Origin: W11650 sp041844915
GTDB lineage: Bacteria > Bacillota > Clostridia > Lachnospirales > Vallitaleaceae
Direction: 5' to 3'
DNA length: 31,265 nucleotides
NCBI GenBank assembly: GCA_041844915.1
Contig: JBGZBY010000029.1
Coordinates: forward strand, 1-31,265
Part shown: positions 1 to 7,248 of the stretch, in pieces
Layout: every line of letters begins with the position of its first letter
Numbering within the stretch: the first letter of the stretch is position 1
The notes under the pieces: generated by a model
Told to the model about the DNA's origin: nothing
The model's database searches: none
The model's input: only the letters and a program-made list of their open reading frames with translations
Made by a program: the position numbers and the translations under genes

Positions 1-2
1 AG

Positions 3-869
3 GAGGTGGAGGCGGCCGTTTATGGGAAGGTGATGGAAAGCAGAATCCTGCAAATTGCCGACGGAAGAAGCTATGAAAATCTGGCGATGCCGGTCTATCC
101 GCAAACGGGGAAGCTGGCCGGCCGGCAGGATGGGATTGCTCTAGGGATGCCGGTGGATCTGGTGATTACGACCAACAGCGACCTGTTTTATGCGGCCGAT
201 TCGATTCAGGTAATTCCCCGATACTTCTTTGTGGATAAAGAAGGAAAGAAAACGGAGGTAGATGTATATTATCATGCAAACCAAAGGTTGAAGCAGATCA
301 ATACCGCCAATACGGAGATTGCGCAGAAGGCAAGGCTGAAGGACTTTGCGCTGTGGGTGGACAATCGGTATTATGACGATACGGCAAAGCTTTTGGAGAG
401 GCAGAAGCGAGAAAATAATCTGGGGTATCAGGGATATTTGGAGGCGCTGATCGGCAGTCGGTATGTGCCCTTGGGGGATAACAGCCGACTGGTGATTGGA
501 GAGAGATTAAAGCTGTACAGCGGGAGAGGCTTGGCAGAGCAGTTGGAGAAGCCGGCGGAGGTAAGGACGGACAGGGTATATGGGTCAAGGCAGAACTGGT
601 ATCTGCGGTTTTTCCTGCCGAATGAGAGCTATGTGACGGAAAAAGGCACGAATTTTAAGGGGATGAGCGGAATCTCGGTGAATCAGGAGCCGTTTTTACA
701 TCAGGGCTATCTGCTGGTGCAGCTGGAATGGCAGATTTATAAGAATGGCGAATGGCTGTATAGCTATTTTACGGAGGCAGCAGGCAAGGGGAGCCTGCCG
801 TATCAGGCGGAGCAGGGGGATAGCTTTTTCTACGATACGGAGCGGAGGGCTTCGCAGCGTCTAAATTAA
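3..869 (+). CDS. C-terminal part of an unrecognised, probably extracytoplasmic protein (5' end outside window)
   Basis: The reading frame is open to the left edge, so only the last 288 or so codons are present and the true start is not visible; the GTG at 6 and the ATG at 36 are not convincing starts. The visible part has no membrane segment or catalytic motif I can name. It is rich in Tyr, Gly, Asn and charged residues and reads like alternating beta-strands, as in an exported or surface protein. A stretch near residues 70-80 (IPRYFFVDKEGK) is followed by a Tyr-rich segment. It ends with a TAA at 867-869, and a terminator lies about 120 bases downstream, so it is probably the last gene of its unit. 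I do not recognise the family; the cell-surface role is an inference from composition only. Confidence 0.7.
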   Translation, partial: EVEAAVYGKVMESRILQIADGRSYENLAMPVYPQTGKLAGRQDGIALGMPVDLVITTNSDLFYAADSIQVIPRYFFVDKEGKKTEVDVYYHANQRLKQINTANTEIAQKARLKDFALWVDNRYYDDTAKLLERQKRENNLGYQGYLEALIGSRYVPLGDNSRLVIGERLKLYSGRGLAEQLEKPAEVRTDRVYGSRQNWYLRFFLPNESYVTEKGTNFKGMSGISVNQEPFLHQGYLLVQLEWQIYKNGEWLYSYFTEAAGKGSLPYQAEQGDSFFYDTERRASQRLN

Positions 870-989
870 GGGATACTATGCCCTGCGAATGCCTGAAAAG
901 GCTTGGCCAATGGCTTTGGTTGCGGGGAGGAAATTGCATTTAATGGGATAAAGGAGGAGAATCGGAAGCGTGTAGGAGTAAATGGCGAG

Positions 990-1014
990 GTATTTCTGTT
1001 GAAATACATTTTTT
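990..1014 (+). terminator. Rho-independent terminator after the first gene
   Basis: Perfect 7-bp stem GTATTTC (990-996) / GAAATAC (1001-1007) with a TGTT loop, followed by A and six T residues (1009-1014). The stem is AT-rich but the geometry is canonical. It would end transcription of the gene at the left edge. Confidence 0.75.
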
Positions 1015-1222
1015 CTATGACTTAACAGGCAAAACAGAGCGACAGCCCAAGCGAATACGAGAAAACGGAAAATAAAAGACAGCATAAGGCAAGGAGCATG
1101 GCAAAGGGGGGAAGCGAGTAAGACAGCGGAACGGACAGAAATGAAAAAGGGAATTAGCAGAAAAAATAAGATGGTAAAGGGCTGTGCTTAGAGGCAAGTA
1201 ACAGAGCGACAGCTTTACGAAA

Positions 1223-1287
1223 ACAGACGCTTATGATAAAATGAGAAAATGCCAAGGCAGAAAGCTCAGAATAAGCGCCTGTTTTTT
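1223..1287 (+). terminator. Terminator-like inverted repeat with long loop
   Basis: The arms at 1223-1234 and 1271-1282 match at 11 of 12 positions and are followed by a run of T to 1287. The 36-base loop contains a small GCC-AA-GGC hairpin and a TATGAT sequence. It lies about 100 bases before the response regulator start, so it could be a terminator of something upstream or an attenuator in the regulator's leader. The sequence alone does not decide between these. Confidence 0.5.
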
Positions 1288-1388
1288 GTATGCTGCCAAG
1301 GCGGAGCGCTTTGCTAAGGAAAAAACTGCAAAAGGCAGGCCGGAGCAAAGCATGTGAACAAAGGGCAAGATTTTCAAGGAGAATGATT

Positions 1389-2081
1389 ATGTATAAAATA
1401 ATGCTGGTGGAGGATGATCCGGTGATTGCCGATCAGCTGACAGCTTTTTTGCGAAGCTGGAATTACGAGGTGGTGCGGGCGGAGGATTATACGGCGGTTT
1501 TAAGCGAATTTTGCAGGGAAGCGCCGCAGCTGGTGCTGCTGGATATCGGATTGCCTTATTACAACGGCTATTACTGGTGTGAGGAAATCCGAAAAATATC
1601 GAAGGTTCCGATTATTTTTCTTTCCGGTCAGACCGACAATATGAATATTATCCTGGCAATCAATCAAGGCGGGGATGATTTTATTGCCAAGCCCTTCGAT
1701 CTTTCGGTTTTGGTAGCGAAGATCAGCGCTTTGCTGCGCCGAACTTATGATTTCATTGATAATTACAGCTTTATGGAGTATCGCGGATTTCTTCTTAATT
1801 TAGCGGAGGCTAAGCTTTCTTATCGAGATAAAAGCGTGGAGCTGACTAAAAATGAATATCGCATCCTGCAAAGCTTGTTTGAGGCGGACGGAGCCTTTGT
1901 CAGCCGCGAGGAAATCATGCGGCGGCTGTGGGAAAGCGAAATGTTTATTGATGATAATACCCTGACTGTCAACATGACCAGACTGCGTAAAAAGCTGGAG
2001 AGAGAGTCAATACCGGAGCTTGTGGAAACGAAAAAGGGAATTGGTTATCGTTTAAAAAAAACGGAAGGAATGGAAGGATAA
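1389..2081 (+). CDS. OmpR/PhoB-family response regulator of a Bce-type two-component system
   Basis: A 230-residue DNA-binding response regulator. The N-terminal receiver domain (about 1-115) has the acidic pair D9/D10, the phospho-acceptor D52 in LVLLDIGLP, the switch Ser79 in FLSGQ and the conserved K101 before PF. The C-terminal winged helix (about 135-228) has the LTKNEYRIL and TVNMTRLRKKL segments typical of the PhoB/BceR group. I chose the ATG at 1389 because AAGGAG at 1376-1381 sits 7 bases before it; the in-frame ATG at 1383 is too close. The gene is followed after 6 bases by its kinase and then by an ABC transporter pair, the standard BceRS-BceAB order. It most likely activates the transporter promoter through the operator at 3121-3167. 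Family assignment is firm; the inducing compound is unknown. Confidence 0.95.
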   Translation: MYKIMLVEDDPVIADQLTAFLRSWNYEVVRAEDYTAVLSEFCREAPQLVLLDIGLPYYNGYYWCEEIRKISKVPIIFLSGQTDNMNIILAINQGGDDFIAKPFDLSVLVAKISALLRRTYDFIDNYSFMEYRGFLLNLAEAKLSYRDKSVELTKNEYRILQSLFEADGAFVSREEIMRRLWESEMFIDDNTLTVNMTRLRKKLERESIPELVETKKGIGYRLKKTEGMEG

Positions 2082-2087
2082 ATAGGC

Positions 2088-3110
2088 GTGAACAAAATGA
2101 AAGGAAAATATGAGGCGTTAAAGGACTATTTGGCTGATTATCGTATCGGACTGCTGCTGTTTTTGTCGGAGGGGACGATTCTGGCAATGGTATTGTGGCT
2201 TGGCGGAGTATCAAGCGAGGTTGCAGGTTATATCTTACTGCTGCACTTCTTTTTCTTTGGAGCAGCTTTTTTGTTCAGCTTTTACGGCTATTATCTCCGC
2301 CGGCGGTATTTGAAAATGCTGTGCGACCGCAAGAAGGAGCTTCCATGGATAGAAAAAAGGGAAGGGTTTTATGAACAAAGAATATTCCGATTGTGCGACG
2401 AACTGCTGGAGGAGCAGAATTCCTTGCTGCGCAGGCAGCAGGCGGAGGAGCAGAACAGATTGAAATCGTATCAGGAGTATTATACAATGTGGGTGCATCA
2501 GATCAAAACGCCGATTTTTGCTTTAGAGCTCCTTTTGCGTGCAGTAGAGGAGTCTTCCCTTGTCGCACAGGCAAAGGCGGAGCTGCTTAAAATCAAGGAT
2601 TATACGCAATTAGCGCTGCAATATATTCGCATGGAGGATATGTCGGCGGATTTGGATTTAAGGGAATATGCCTTGGAAAGCATTGTGAAGAATCAATTGA
2701 AAAAATATGCGCTGCTTTTTATCAATCAAAAGATTCGGCTGGAGCTGGCGGAGTTTCAGCTTTCCCTGATAACGGATGAAAAATGGCTGTCCTTCGTGCT
2801 GGGGCAGATACTGACGAATGCCCTGAAATATACGCCTTCGGGAGGACAGATCCGAATTTTTTTGGAAGGTCGGGAGCTGGTGATTGTCGATAGCGGGCTG
2901 GGGATTCGAGCCGAGGATATTCCTAGACTTTTTAGTCGAGGCTTTACTGGTGGAAACGGCAGATGGCAAAAGGACGCCAGCGGAATGGGGCTTTATTTGT
3001 CGGCTAGGGTGATGCGGAATTTGGGACATGAAATTCGGCTGGAATCGGAGCAAGGAAAAGGCACGAAAGTATTTTTGAAATTTCCAGAAAAATATTTGCA
3101 GGACTATTAA
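2088..3110 (+). CDS. Intramembrane-sensing histidine kinase, BceS-like
   Basis: A 340-residue sensor kinase. Two membrane helices at about 19-41 and 44-69 are joined by only a few residues, so there is no real extracellular sensor domain; this is the hallmark of BceS/VraS-like kinases that sense flux through a partner ABC transporter. The phospho-acceptor is H137 in MWVHQIKTP. The ATPase domain shows the N box (QILTNALKYTP), the G1 box (VDSGLGI), an F-box-like LFSRGFTG and the G2 box (GMGLYL). The GTG at 2088 is favoured because GGAAGG at 2072-2077 is 10 bases upstream; ATG at 2097 is a possible alternative. It lies 6 bases after the regulator, so the two are co-transcribed. In this family the signal comes from the permease encoded downstream. 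Confidence 0.94.
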   Translation: MNKMKGKYEALKDYLADYRIGLLLFLSEGTILAMVLWLGGVSSEVAGYILLLHFFFFGAAFLFSFYGYYLRRRYLKMLCDRKKELPWIEKREGFYEQRIFRLCDELLEEQNSLLRRQQAEEQNRLKSYQEYYTMWVHQIKTPIFALELLLRAVEESSLVAQAKAELLKIKDYTQLALQYIRMEDMSADLDLREYALESIVKNQLKKYALLFINQKIRLELAEFQLSLITDEKWLSFVLGQILTNALKYTPSGGQIRIFLEGRELVIVDSGLGIRAEDIPRLFSRGFTGGNGRWQKDASGMGLYLSARVMRNLGHEIRLESEQGKGTKVFLKFPEKYLQDY

Positions 3111-3120
3111 AAGGAAATGC

Positions 3121-3167
3121 TTACAGGCAAGCTTACCATTTTGTAAGCATAAGGCGGCTTTTTGTAA
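3121..3167 (+). promoter_or_regulatory. Candidate operator for the Bce-type response regulator
   Basis: The core is TTACC (3133-3137), a 4-base spacer ATTT and TGTAA (3142-3146); read outward it is a perfect 6-bp inverted repeat GCTTAC/GTAAGC. This matches the known BceR pattern TnACA-N4-TGTAA with one change in the left arm. Extra half sites flank it: TTACA at 3121-3125 and TGTAA at 3163-3167. The core centre is about 61 bases before the -10 box at 3201, a distance suited to activation. The regulator-operator pairing is inferred. Confidence 0.65.
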
Positions 3168-3200
3168 GCTTATATAAAGGACGAAACGGCAAGGATCGGA

Positions 3201-3206
3201 TATAAT
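3201..3206 (+). promoter_or_regulatory. -10 box of the probable transporter promoter
   Basis: A perfect TATAAT, but the sequence 17 bases upstream (around 3178-3183) does not resemble TTGACA. A consensus -10 without a -35 box is what one expects of an activator-dependent promoter. The leader from about 3213 to 3356 contains two inverted repeats, GTCATG 3246-3251 / CATGAC 3275-3280 and a CGGCA/TGCCG pair downstream. Confidence 0.6.
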
Positions 3207-3356
3207 ATTTTCAGACAGCAAAGCAAGGCTTCGGCGGGGAAGAAAGTCATGGCAAGGAAGCCGCAGGAGCTGCGCATGACGGCATAATTTTCGGGCGGAG
3301 CTTTGGTACTGCCGAAAGAAAAGGAAAACAATAAATGAGAATCAATGGAGGAGCTT

Positions 3357-4115
3357 ATGAAAATATTAGAGGTTCGAGAATTAAGAAAGGTATATACGAC
3401 AAGGTTTAATTTGAATAAATGCGAAGCGCTGCGCAATATTAGCTTTCAGGTGGAGGCGGGAGAATTTGTTGCCATTATGGGCGAGTCGGGCTCTGGAAAA
3501 AGCACTCTGCTCAATATCATTGCGTCCCTGCTCAAGCCGACCTCCGGTGAGGTCATTTTAAACGGGAGAAATATGGAGCAAATCAAGGACAGCCAGCTGT
3601 CAGCGTTTCGCCGGGATCATTTGGGCTTTGTTTTTCAGGACTTTAATTTGCTGGATAATTTTAATGTCAAGGACAATATGCTCCTGCCGCTAGTACTGGC
3701 GCAAAAGCCCTATGAGGAAATGATGAGGAGAGTGGAGGAAACGGCGCAGCTCCTTAGAATTTCCGAGCTGCTGGAAAAATTTCCTTACGAGATATCCGGC
3801 GGTGAAAAGCAGAGAACAGCAATTGGCAGGGCGATTATCACAGCGCCGGAGCTGCTCTTGGCCGACGAGCCGACTGGCGCGCTGGATTCCAAGGCCTCCG
3901 AGCGTACCTTAAAGCTGTTTCAGCAGATCAATCAGACCGGGCAGACAATCCTGATGGTTACGCACAGCGTTAGGGCAGCCAGCAAGGCGAAGCGGGTTTT
4001 GTTTATTAAGGACGGTCAGACCTTTAATGAGATCTATAAGGCGGAGCAGACGGACGATGATTTCTACCAGAGGATCATGAATACCTTAGCGGTAATGACC
4101 AATGGGGGTGAGTAA
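3357..4115 (+). CDS. ABC transporter ATP-binding protein, BceA-like (MacB/LolD type)
   Basis: A 252-residue ATPase that powers a cell-envelope peptide resistance transporter. Walker A is at 42-50 (GESGSGKST), the Q-loop lies in FVFQDFNLL, the signature motif SGGEKQR starts at Ser147, and Walker B ends with D170-E171 followed by PTGALD, the LolD/MacB/BceA form. The switch His is in VTHS. I chose the ATG at 3357 over the upstream in-frame ATG at 3345, because the GGAGG of the ribosome site covers that earlier codon. The permease gene starts directly after the stop. In characterised Bce modules the transporter removes peptide antibiotics such as bacitracin from their lipid targets and also informs the kinase. 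The actual substrate here cannot be read from the sequence. Confidence 0.95.
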   Translation: MKILEVRELRKVYTTRFNLNKCEALRNISFQVEAGEFVAIMGESGSGKSTLLNIIASLLKPTSGEVILNGRNMEQIKDSQLSAFRRDHLGFVFQDFNLLDNFNVKDNMLLPLVLAQKPYEEMMRRVEETAQLLRISELLEKFPYEISGGEKQRTAIGRAIITAPELLLADEPTGALDSKASERTLKLFQQINQTGQTILMVTHSVRAASKAKRVLFIKDGQTFNEIYKAEQTDDDFYQRIMNTLAVMTNGGE

Positions 4116-6116
4116 ATGAACGGTAAGTTTTTTTATATTCATTTAGCGCAGAGCAATATTAAAAGAAATCAGCGTAACTTTATTCCGTTTTGGCTTTCCT
4201 GTGCAGTAGTGGCGGCTTTTTTCTTTAATTTGGCCAATTTGCAAAAAATGATTGAGGATGCTGAGAATGTTTATGGCAATACTACAGTAGCGGGCTTGTT
4301 GAGCTTTGGCACAGTGATCGTGGCGGTTTTGGCGGGAATTTTTGTGTTTTATGCCAATAGCTTTCTGATGAAAAACCGAAAAAAGGAGATTGGTTTATAC
4401 GGCATTTTGGGATTGGAAAAAAGGCATGTGGCGAGGATGCTTTTTTATGAAAGCATAGCGATCGCCGGAAGCTCAATCGCAACGGGAATATTTTTAGGGA
4501 TGGTTTTTGGCAAGCTGGTATTTTGGTTGCTGACAAAGCTGATTCGCTATGAGGTAGGAATGCGGTATACGATTTATGTGGAGGCGCTGCTCTATACTCT
4601 GATATTTTTCGGACTGCTGTTTTTGGGTGTGTTGATCTATAATCTGATTTCCATGCACTTGACCGAGCCGATTGAGCTTTTAAAAAGTAAAAATCAGGGA
4701 GAAAAAAGGCTGCGCTTTATTAAGCTGACAGCTCTGGCTGGAGTGCTTTGTCTGGCGGGAGGATATTATATTGCCATTACCGTTGTCGAGCCGCTGAGGG
4801 CGATGTTTCTGTTCTTTGTTGCCGTGCTTTTGGTGATAGCGGCGACACACTATTTATTTCAGGCGGGCAGCGTGCTACTTTTGGGAGCCTTAAAGAAAAA
4901 CAAATATTTCTACTATCGCCCGACCAATTTTATTTCCACCTCATCTTTAATCTATCGAATGAAGAAAAATGCAGCGGGATTGGCGAATATCTGTATTTTA
5001 AGCTGCATGGTAATGGTGACGGTGGCAGGCACCGCTACTGTGTATAGCAGTATGGAACGGATAACACAGGAAGAATATCCCACGGCGTACAAGAAGGGCT
5101 GGACCTTGCGAGAATCAGAGGATAAGCTAAGCCAGTATAAGGCTCTTTTGAAGGAATATGCGGAACAGACCAATGTAGCCGTAGAAGGGCTGTACGATAT
5201 CAAAAGACTTCAGCTTATGGCGGAGAAACAGGAAAATCGTTTGACCAAAGTAGAAGAATGGGATAGTAGCCGGGCGCAAAATTATGTATTTATCTCTGCT
5301 TTTTTGCAGGAGGATTATGAGGAAATCGTTGGAAAAGCTTTGCCGATGACCTTAGAGTCGGGAGAAATACTGGTTTCGACGGCGGAAGGGGAAGGCGTTC
5401 CCGGGGAATTGGAGCTGCAAGGCATAAAATTTAAGGTAAAATCCAGTATAGAAGCAAATGGATTAATTAATCGCCGAATTGCGGTGGTAAAGCAAATGGC
5501 AGTGATAGTTGCTGATGATAAGGCACTGCGGGCAATTGAGAAAGCAGATAAACAGAGCCATATAACGATTGATCAGGAGATATACTTTAATTTGCAGGGA
5601 GAGCAGGCGGATATTGATGCGTTTGAGCAAAGGGTGAAGGAGAGCGAGAATCTGCCGGAGAAGGAGAGGCAGCTGAGAATTCTAAGCCGAGAGGGGTATC
5701 AGGTGGAGATGTATGCGGTCAACGGCGGCTTGTATTTTATCGGAATATTCTTGGGTAGCCTGTTTTTGCTTCTGACGGTGCTGATTATCTATTTTAAGCA
5801 GATATCAGAAGGCGAGGAGGATAGAGAGCGCTTCGTTGTCTTAAAAAAGGTTGGGCTATCGCAGAAGGAAGCAAAGGGGGTTATTCACAAGCAGCTGGTT
5901 ATGATTTTCTTCCTGCCGCTGGCAACAGCGATTCTGCATGTCAGTGTGGCAATTCCGATCATTGCCCGCGTAATGATGATGGCTTTTGGAATCCTGCTGT
6001 CGGAGCTGATTCCCTATGTGCTTATAACGATGGGAGTCTTTGCGAGCTTTTACTTTGCTGTATATTTTTGGACTTCCCAAGCCTATTACCGAGTAGTGGA
6101 GGGAAAGCGGCAGTAA
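4116..6116 (+). CDS. ABC transporter permease, BceB-like (FtsX domain)
   Basis: A 666-residue polytopic membrane protein, close to the usual 620-670 residues of BceB proteins. The N-terminus carries the family pattern (LAQSNIKRNQRNFIPF) leading into the first helix. An FtsX-type module follows with KKEIGLYGILGLEK, which contacts the ATPase. About six more helices come before residue 310. A hydrophilic extracellular domain of roughly 220 residues follows (about 310-535), the part that senses and binds peptide antibiotics in this family. The last three helices lie between about 540 and 655. The gene abuts the ATPase gene (stop TAA at 4113-4115, start ATG at 4116) with a GGGGGTGAG ribosome site inside the ATPase gene, so the two are coupled. 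A strong terminator at 6155-6217 ends the unit. Confidence 0.94.
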   Translation: MNGKFFYIHLAQSNIKRNQRNFIPFWLSCAVVAAFFFNLANLQKMIEDAENVYGNTTVAGLLSFGTVIVAVLAGIFVFYANSFLMKNRKKEIGLYGILGLEKRHVARMLFYESIAIAGSSIATGIFLGMVFGKLVFWLLTKLIRYEVGMRYTIYVEALLYTLIFFGLLFLGVLIYNLISMHLTEPIELLKSKNQGEKRLRFIKLTALAGVLCLAGGYYIAITVVEPLRAMFLFFVAVLLVIAATHYLFQAGSVLLLGALKKNKYFYYRPTNFISTSSLIYRMKKNAAGLANICILSCMVMVTVAGTATVYSSMERITQEEYPTAYKKGWTLRESEDKLSQYKALLKEYAEQTNVAVEGLYDIKRLQLMAEKQENRLTKVEEWDSSRAQNYVFISAFLQEDYEEIVGKALPMTLESGEILVSTAEGEGVPGELELQGIKFKVKSSIEANGLINRRIAVVKQMAVIVADDKALRAIEKADKQSHITIDQEIYFNLQGEQADIDAFEQRVKESENLPEKERQLRILSREGYQVEMYAVNGGLYFIGIFLGSLFLLLTVLIIYFKQISEGEEDRERFVVLKKVGLSQKEAKGVIHKQLVMIFFLPLATAILHVSVAIPIIARVMMMAFGILLSELIPYVLITMGVFASFYFAVYFWTSQAYYRVVEGKRQ

Positions 6117-6154
6117 GCGAAAATTAAGGAAGGAATTGATTGCTGCGGGATAAT

Positions 6155-6217
6155 AGAATTAAGCAGAGCATGGAATCGCTGCTTTAGTGAAACATGCTTT
6201 GCCTAATTCTTTTTTAT
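6155..6217 (+). terminator. Strong terminator of the Bce-type operon
   Basis: Arms at 6155-6172 and 6193-6210 pair over 18 positions with one A-C mismatch and one G-U pair. The loop is about 20 bases and a T run follows (6210-6215). This is the clear end of the resistance module. Confidence 0.85.
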
Positions 6218-6245
6218 TGGAAAATTTGAGCGAAAGGAGGCAAAT

Positions 6246-6278
6246 ATGAGAGGCCATGAGAAAATAACTGCCTTTTAG
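6246..6278 (+). CDS. Ten-residue micro-ORF with consensus ribosome site
   Basis: AAAGGAGG at 6233-6240 is followed 5 bases later by ATG and a 10-residue frame reading MRGHEKITAF, then TAG. The ribosome site is as good as that of any gene here, which is surprising for so short a frame. It may be a leader peptide, or the beginning of a decayed gene. The M-R-G-x-E-K-I-T-A start is reminiscent of large serine recombinases on clostridial mobile elements, but the following bases do not continue that similarity in any frame. Treat as tentative. Confidence 0.3.
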   Translation: MRGHEKITAF

Positions 6279-6344
6279 AAGAAAATACAGATGGAAGCTG
6301 GCGGGAAAAACCAAACCAGAGAAGAAATAAAAAAAATATAATGC

Positions 6345-6365
6345 GATTATAATAAAATTATAATC
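6345..6365. repeat. Perfect 9-bp palindrome, probable operator
   Basis: GATTATAAT (6345-6353), AAA, ATTATAATC (6357-6365). The arms are fully complementary. The repeat lies 10 bases before a TATAAT at 6375-6380, so it would overlap the -35 area of that promoter, consistent with a repressor site. The cognate regulator is not identifiable. Confidence 0.5.
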
Positions 6366-6494
6366 AAAATAATATATAATAGATTTGATGTTTTGGCGTT
6401 GCCGGGAGTCTTTGAAGCATGAGCAAAATAGAAAGGCTAAAGGGAACGGCAGGGTTTATAATAATTGTATTTTTGCAGAAAGGTTTGGTAAGAA

Positions 6495-7025
6495 ATGAAC
6501 TATTTAATTTATGGAGTGGTTGCACTTGTCTTTCTCATTCGCTTAGCATTTCTTAAAGTGTCGGTAAAAAATGAAAAAGCAATCTTAGCGGACGGCGGAA
6601 AGGAATATGGAGCAGAAAACTCCAAACGAATCACAATTTTGCATATTTTATTTTATGCGCTTGCTCCACTGGAGGCATTTATTAGAAAGACGGAGATGGA
6701 TGCGGTAAGCGGAATGGGTGTGGTGCTTTTAGTGTTTTCTATGTGCATGCTGTATGTTGTGGTGAAGCTGCTGGAGGGGATTTGGACGGTGAAGCTTATG
6801 CTGGTAAAAAATCATAAATTTAAGAATCACTGGCTGTTTCGGGTAGTAAAGCACCCAAATTACTTTTTAAATATCATTCCTGAATTGACAGGGCTGGTAT
6901 TGCTGTGCCATGCATGGTATGTGGGAATGATCCTTGCGCCGCTCTATGGAGTGGTTCTGTTTTTGCGGATTAAGGAGGAAAATAAGCTGATTAAAGAAGT
7001 GATTCTTCCCAATGGGAGTTACTAA
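6495..7025 (+). CDS. Isoprenylcysteine carboxyl methyltransferase (ICMT) family membrane protein
   Basis: A 176-residue protein with about five membrane segments. The C-terminal half has the ICMT/PEMT-type signature: FRVVKHPNYF followed by a hydrophobic segment with an acidic residue (PELTGLVLL), and a closing RIKEENKLIKE helix. In this superfamily the His-Pro and Glu-Glu elements form the S-adenosylmethionine pocket at the membrane. Bacteria do not prenylate proteins as eukaryotes do, so the substrate, probably a lipid or small hydrophobic molecule, is unknown. GGTTTGG upstream is a weak ribosome site for the ATG at 6495. A terminator 40 bases downstream makes it monocistronic. Confidence 0.8.
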   Translation: MNYLIYGVVALVFLIRLAFLKVSVKNEKAILADGGKEYGAENSKRITILHILFYALAPLEAFIRKTEMDAVSGMGVVLLVFSMCMLYVVVKLLEGIWTVKLMLVKNHKFKNHWLFRVVKHPNYFLNIIPELTGLVLLCHAWYVGMILAPLYGVVLFLRIKEENKLIKEVILPNGSY

Positions 7026-7063
7026 GCCCATAAATAATAAGACGAAAAGAGAAAATAAGCGGC

Positions 7064-7104
7064 AAAGGCCTGCGAAAGCGTTAAAAGCTTTGGCAGGCTT
7101 TTTG
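7064..7104 (+). terminator. Terminator after the ICMT-family gene
   Basis: Twelve-position stem with one mismatch (7068-7079 against 7087-7098), a GTTAAAA loop and five T residues (7099-7103). It would end the methyltransferase-like transcript. Confidence 0.85.
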
Positions 7105-7172
7105 TATTGCTTGGCGGCAAAAAGGCGGCTGGGCCGGAGAGAGGAAAGCTTTAGGAAAAAAGAAAAATTTAT

Positions 7173-7203
7173 TTATACTAAAATGAAAATTTTATGGTAT
7201 AAT
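7173..7203 (+). promoter_or_regulatory. Extended -10 promoter embedded in an inverted repeat
   Basis: TATAAT at 7198-7203 is preceded by TG one base upstream (TGgTATAAT), an extended -10 element that can work without a -35 box. TTATAC (7173-7178) and GTATAA (7197-7202) form the outer arms of an imperfect palindrome with TAAAAT/ATTTTA inner arms, so the -10 box lies inside a possible operator. It should drive the gene at 7249. Confidence 0.6.
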
Positions 7204-7248
7204 TAGAAAAGTCAGTCCAAATCTCCGGGGACGGAGTCTTGGCAGAGC

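Larger units (their letters stand above)
870..1388. other. 519-base gene-free region upstream of the response regulator
   Basis: No convincing gene is seen on either strand; the short open frames here lack ribosome sites and protein-like composition. It holds a small GCCT/AGGC hairpin near 890-904, a good terminator at 990-1014, a terminator-like long-loop inverted repeat at 1223-1287, and two copies of the 14-mer AACAGAGCGACAGC at 1033-1046 and 1200-1213. A clear sigma-A promoter for the response regulator was not found; a TATGAT at 1232-1237 has no matching -35 box. Confidence 0.6.
6218..6494. other. AT-rich spacer with palindrome and micro-ORF
   Basis: No ordinary gene is present. The spacer holds an 11-codon frame with a consensus ribosome site (6246-6278), a perfect 9-bp inverted repeat around 6355, and two TATAAT sequences (6375-6380 and 6457-6462), neither with a good -35 box. 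One or both may drive the methyltransferase-like gene at 6495. Confidence 0.5.

Noticed and set aside
7012..7206. A 64-codon + strand frame overlapping the end of the ICMT-family gene
   Set aside because: It has no ribosome site, reads straight through the strong terminator at 7064-7104 and has a composition explained by that hairpin and the A-rich sequence.
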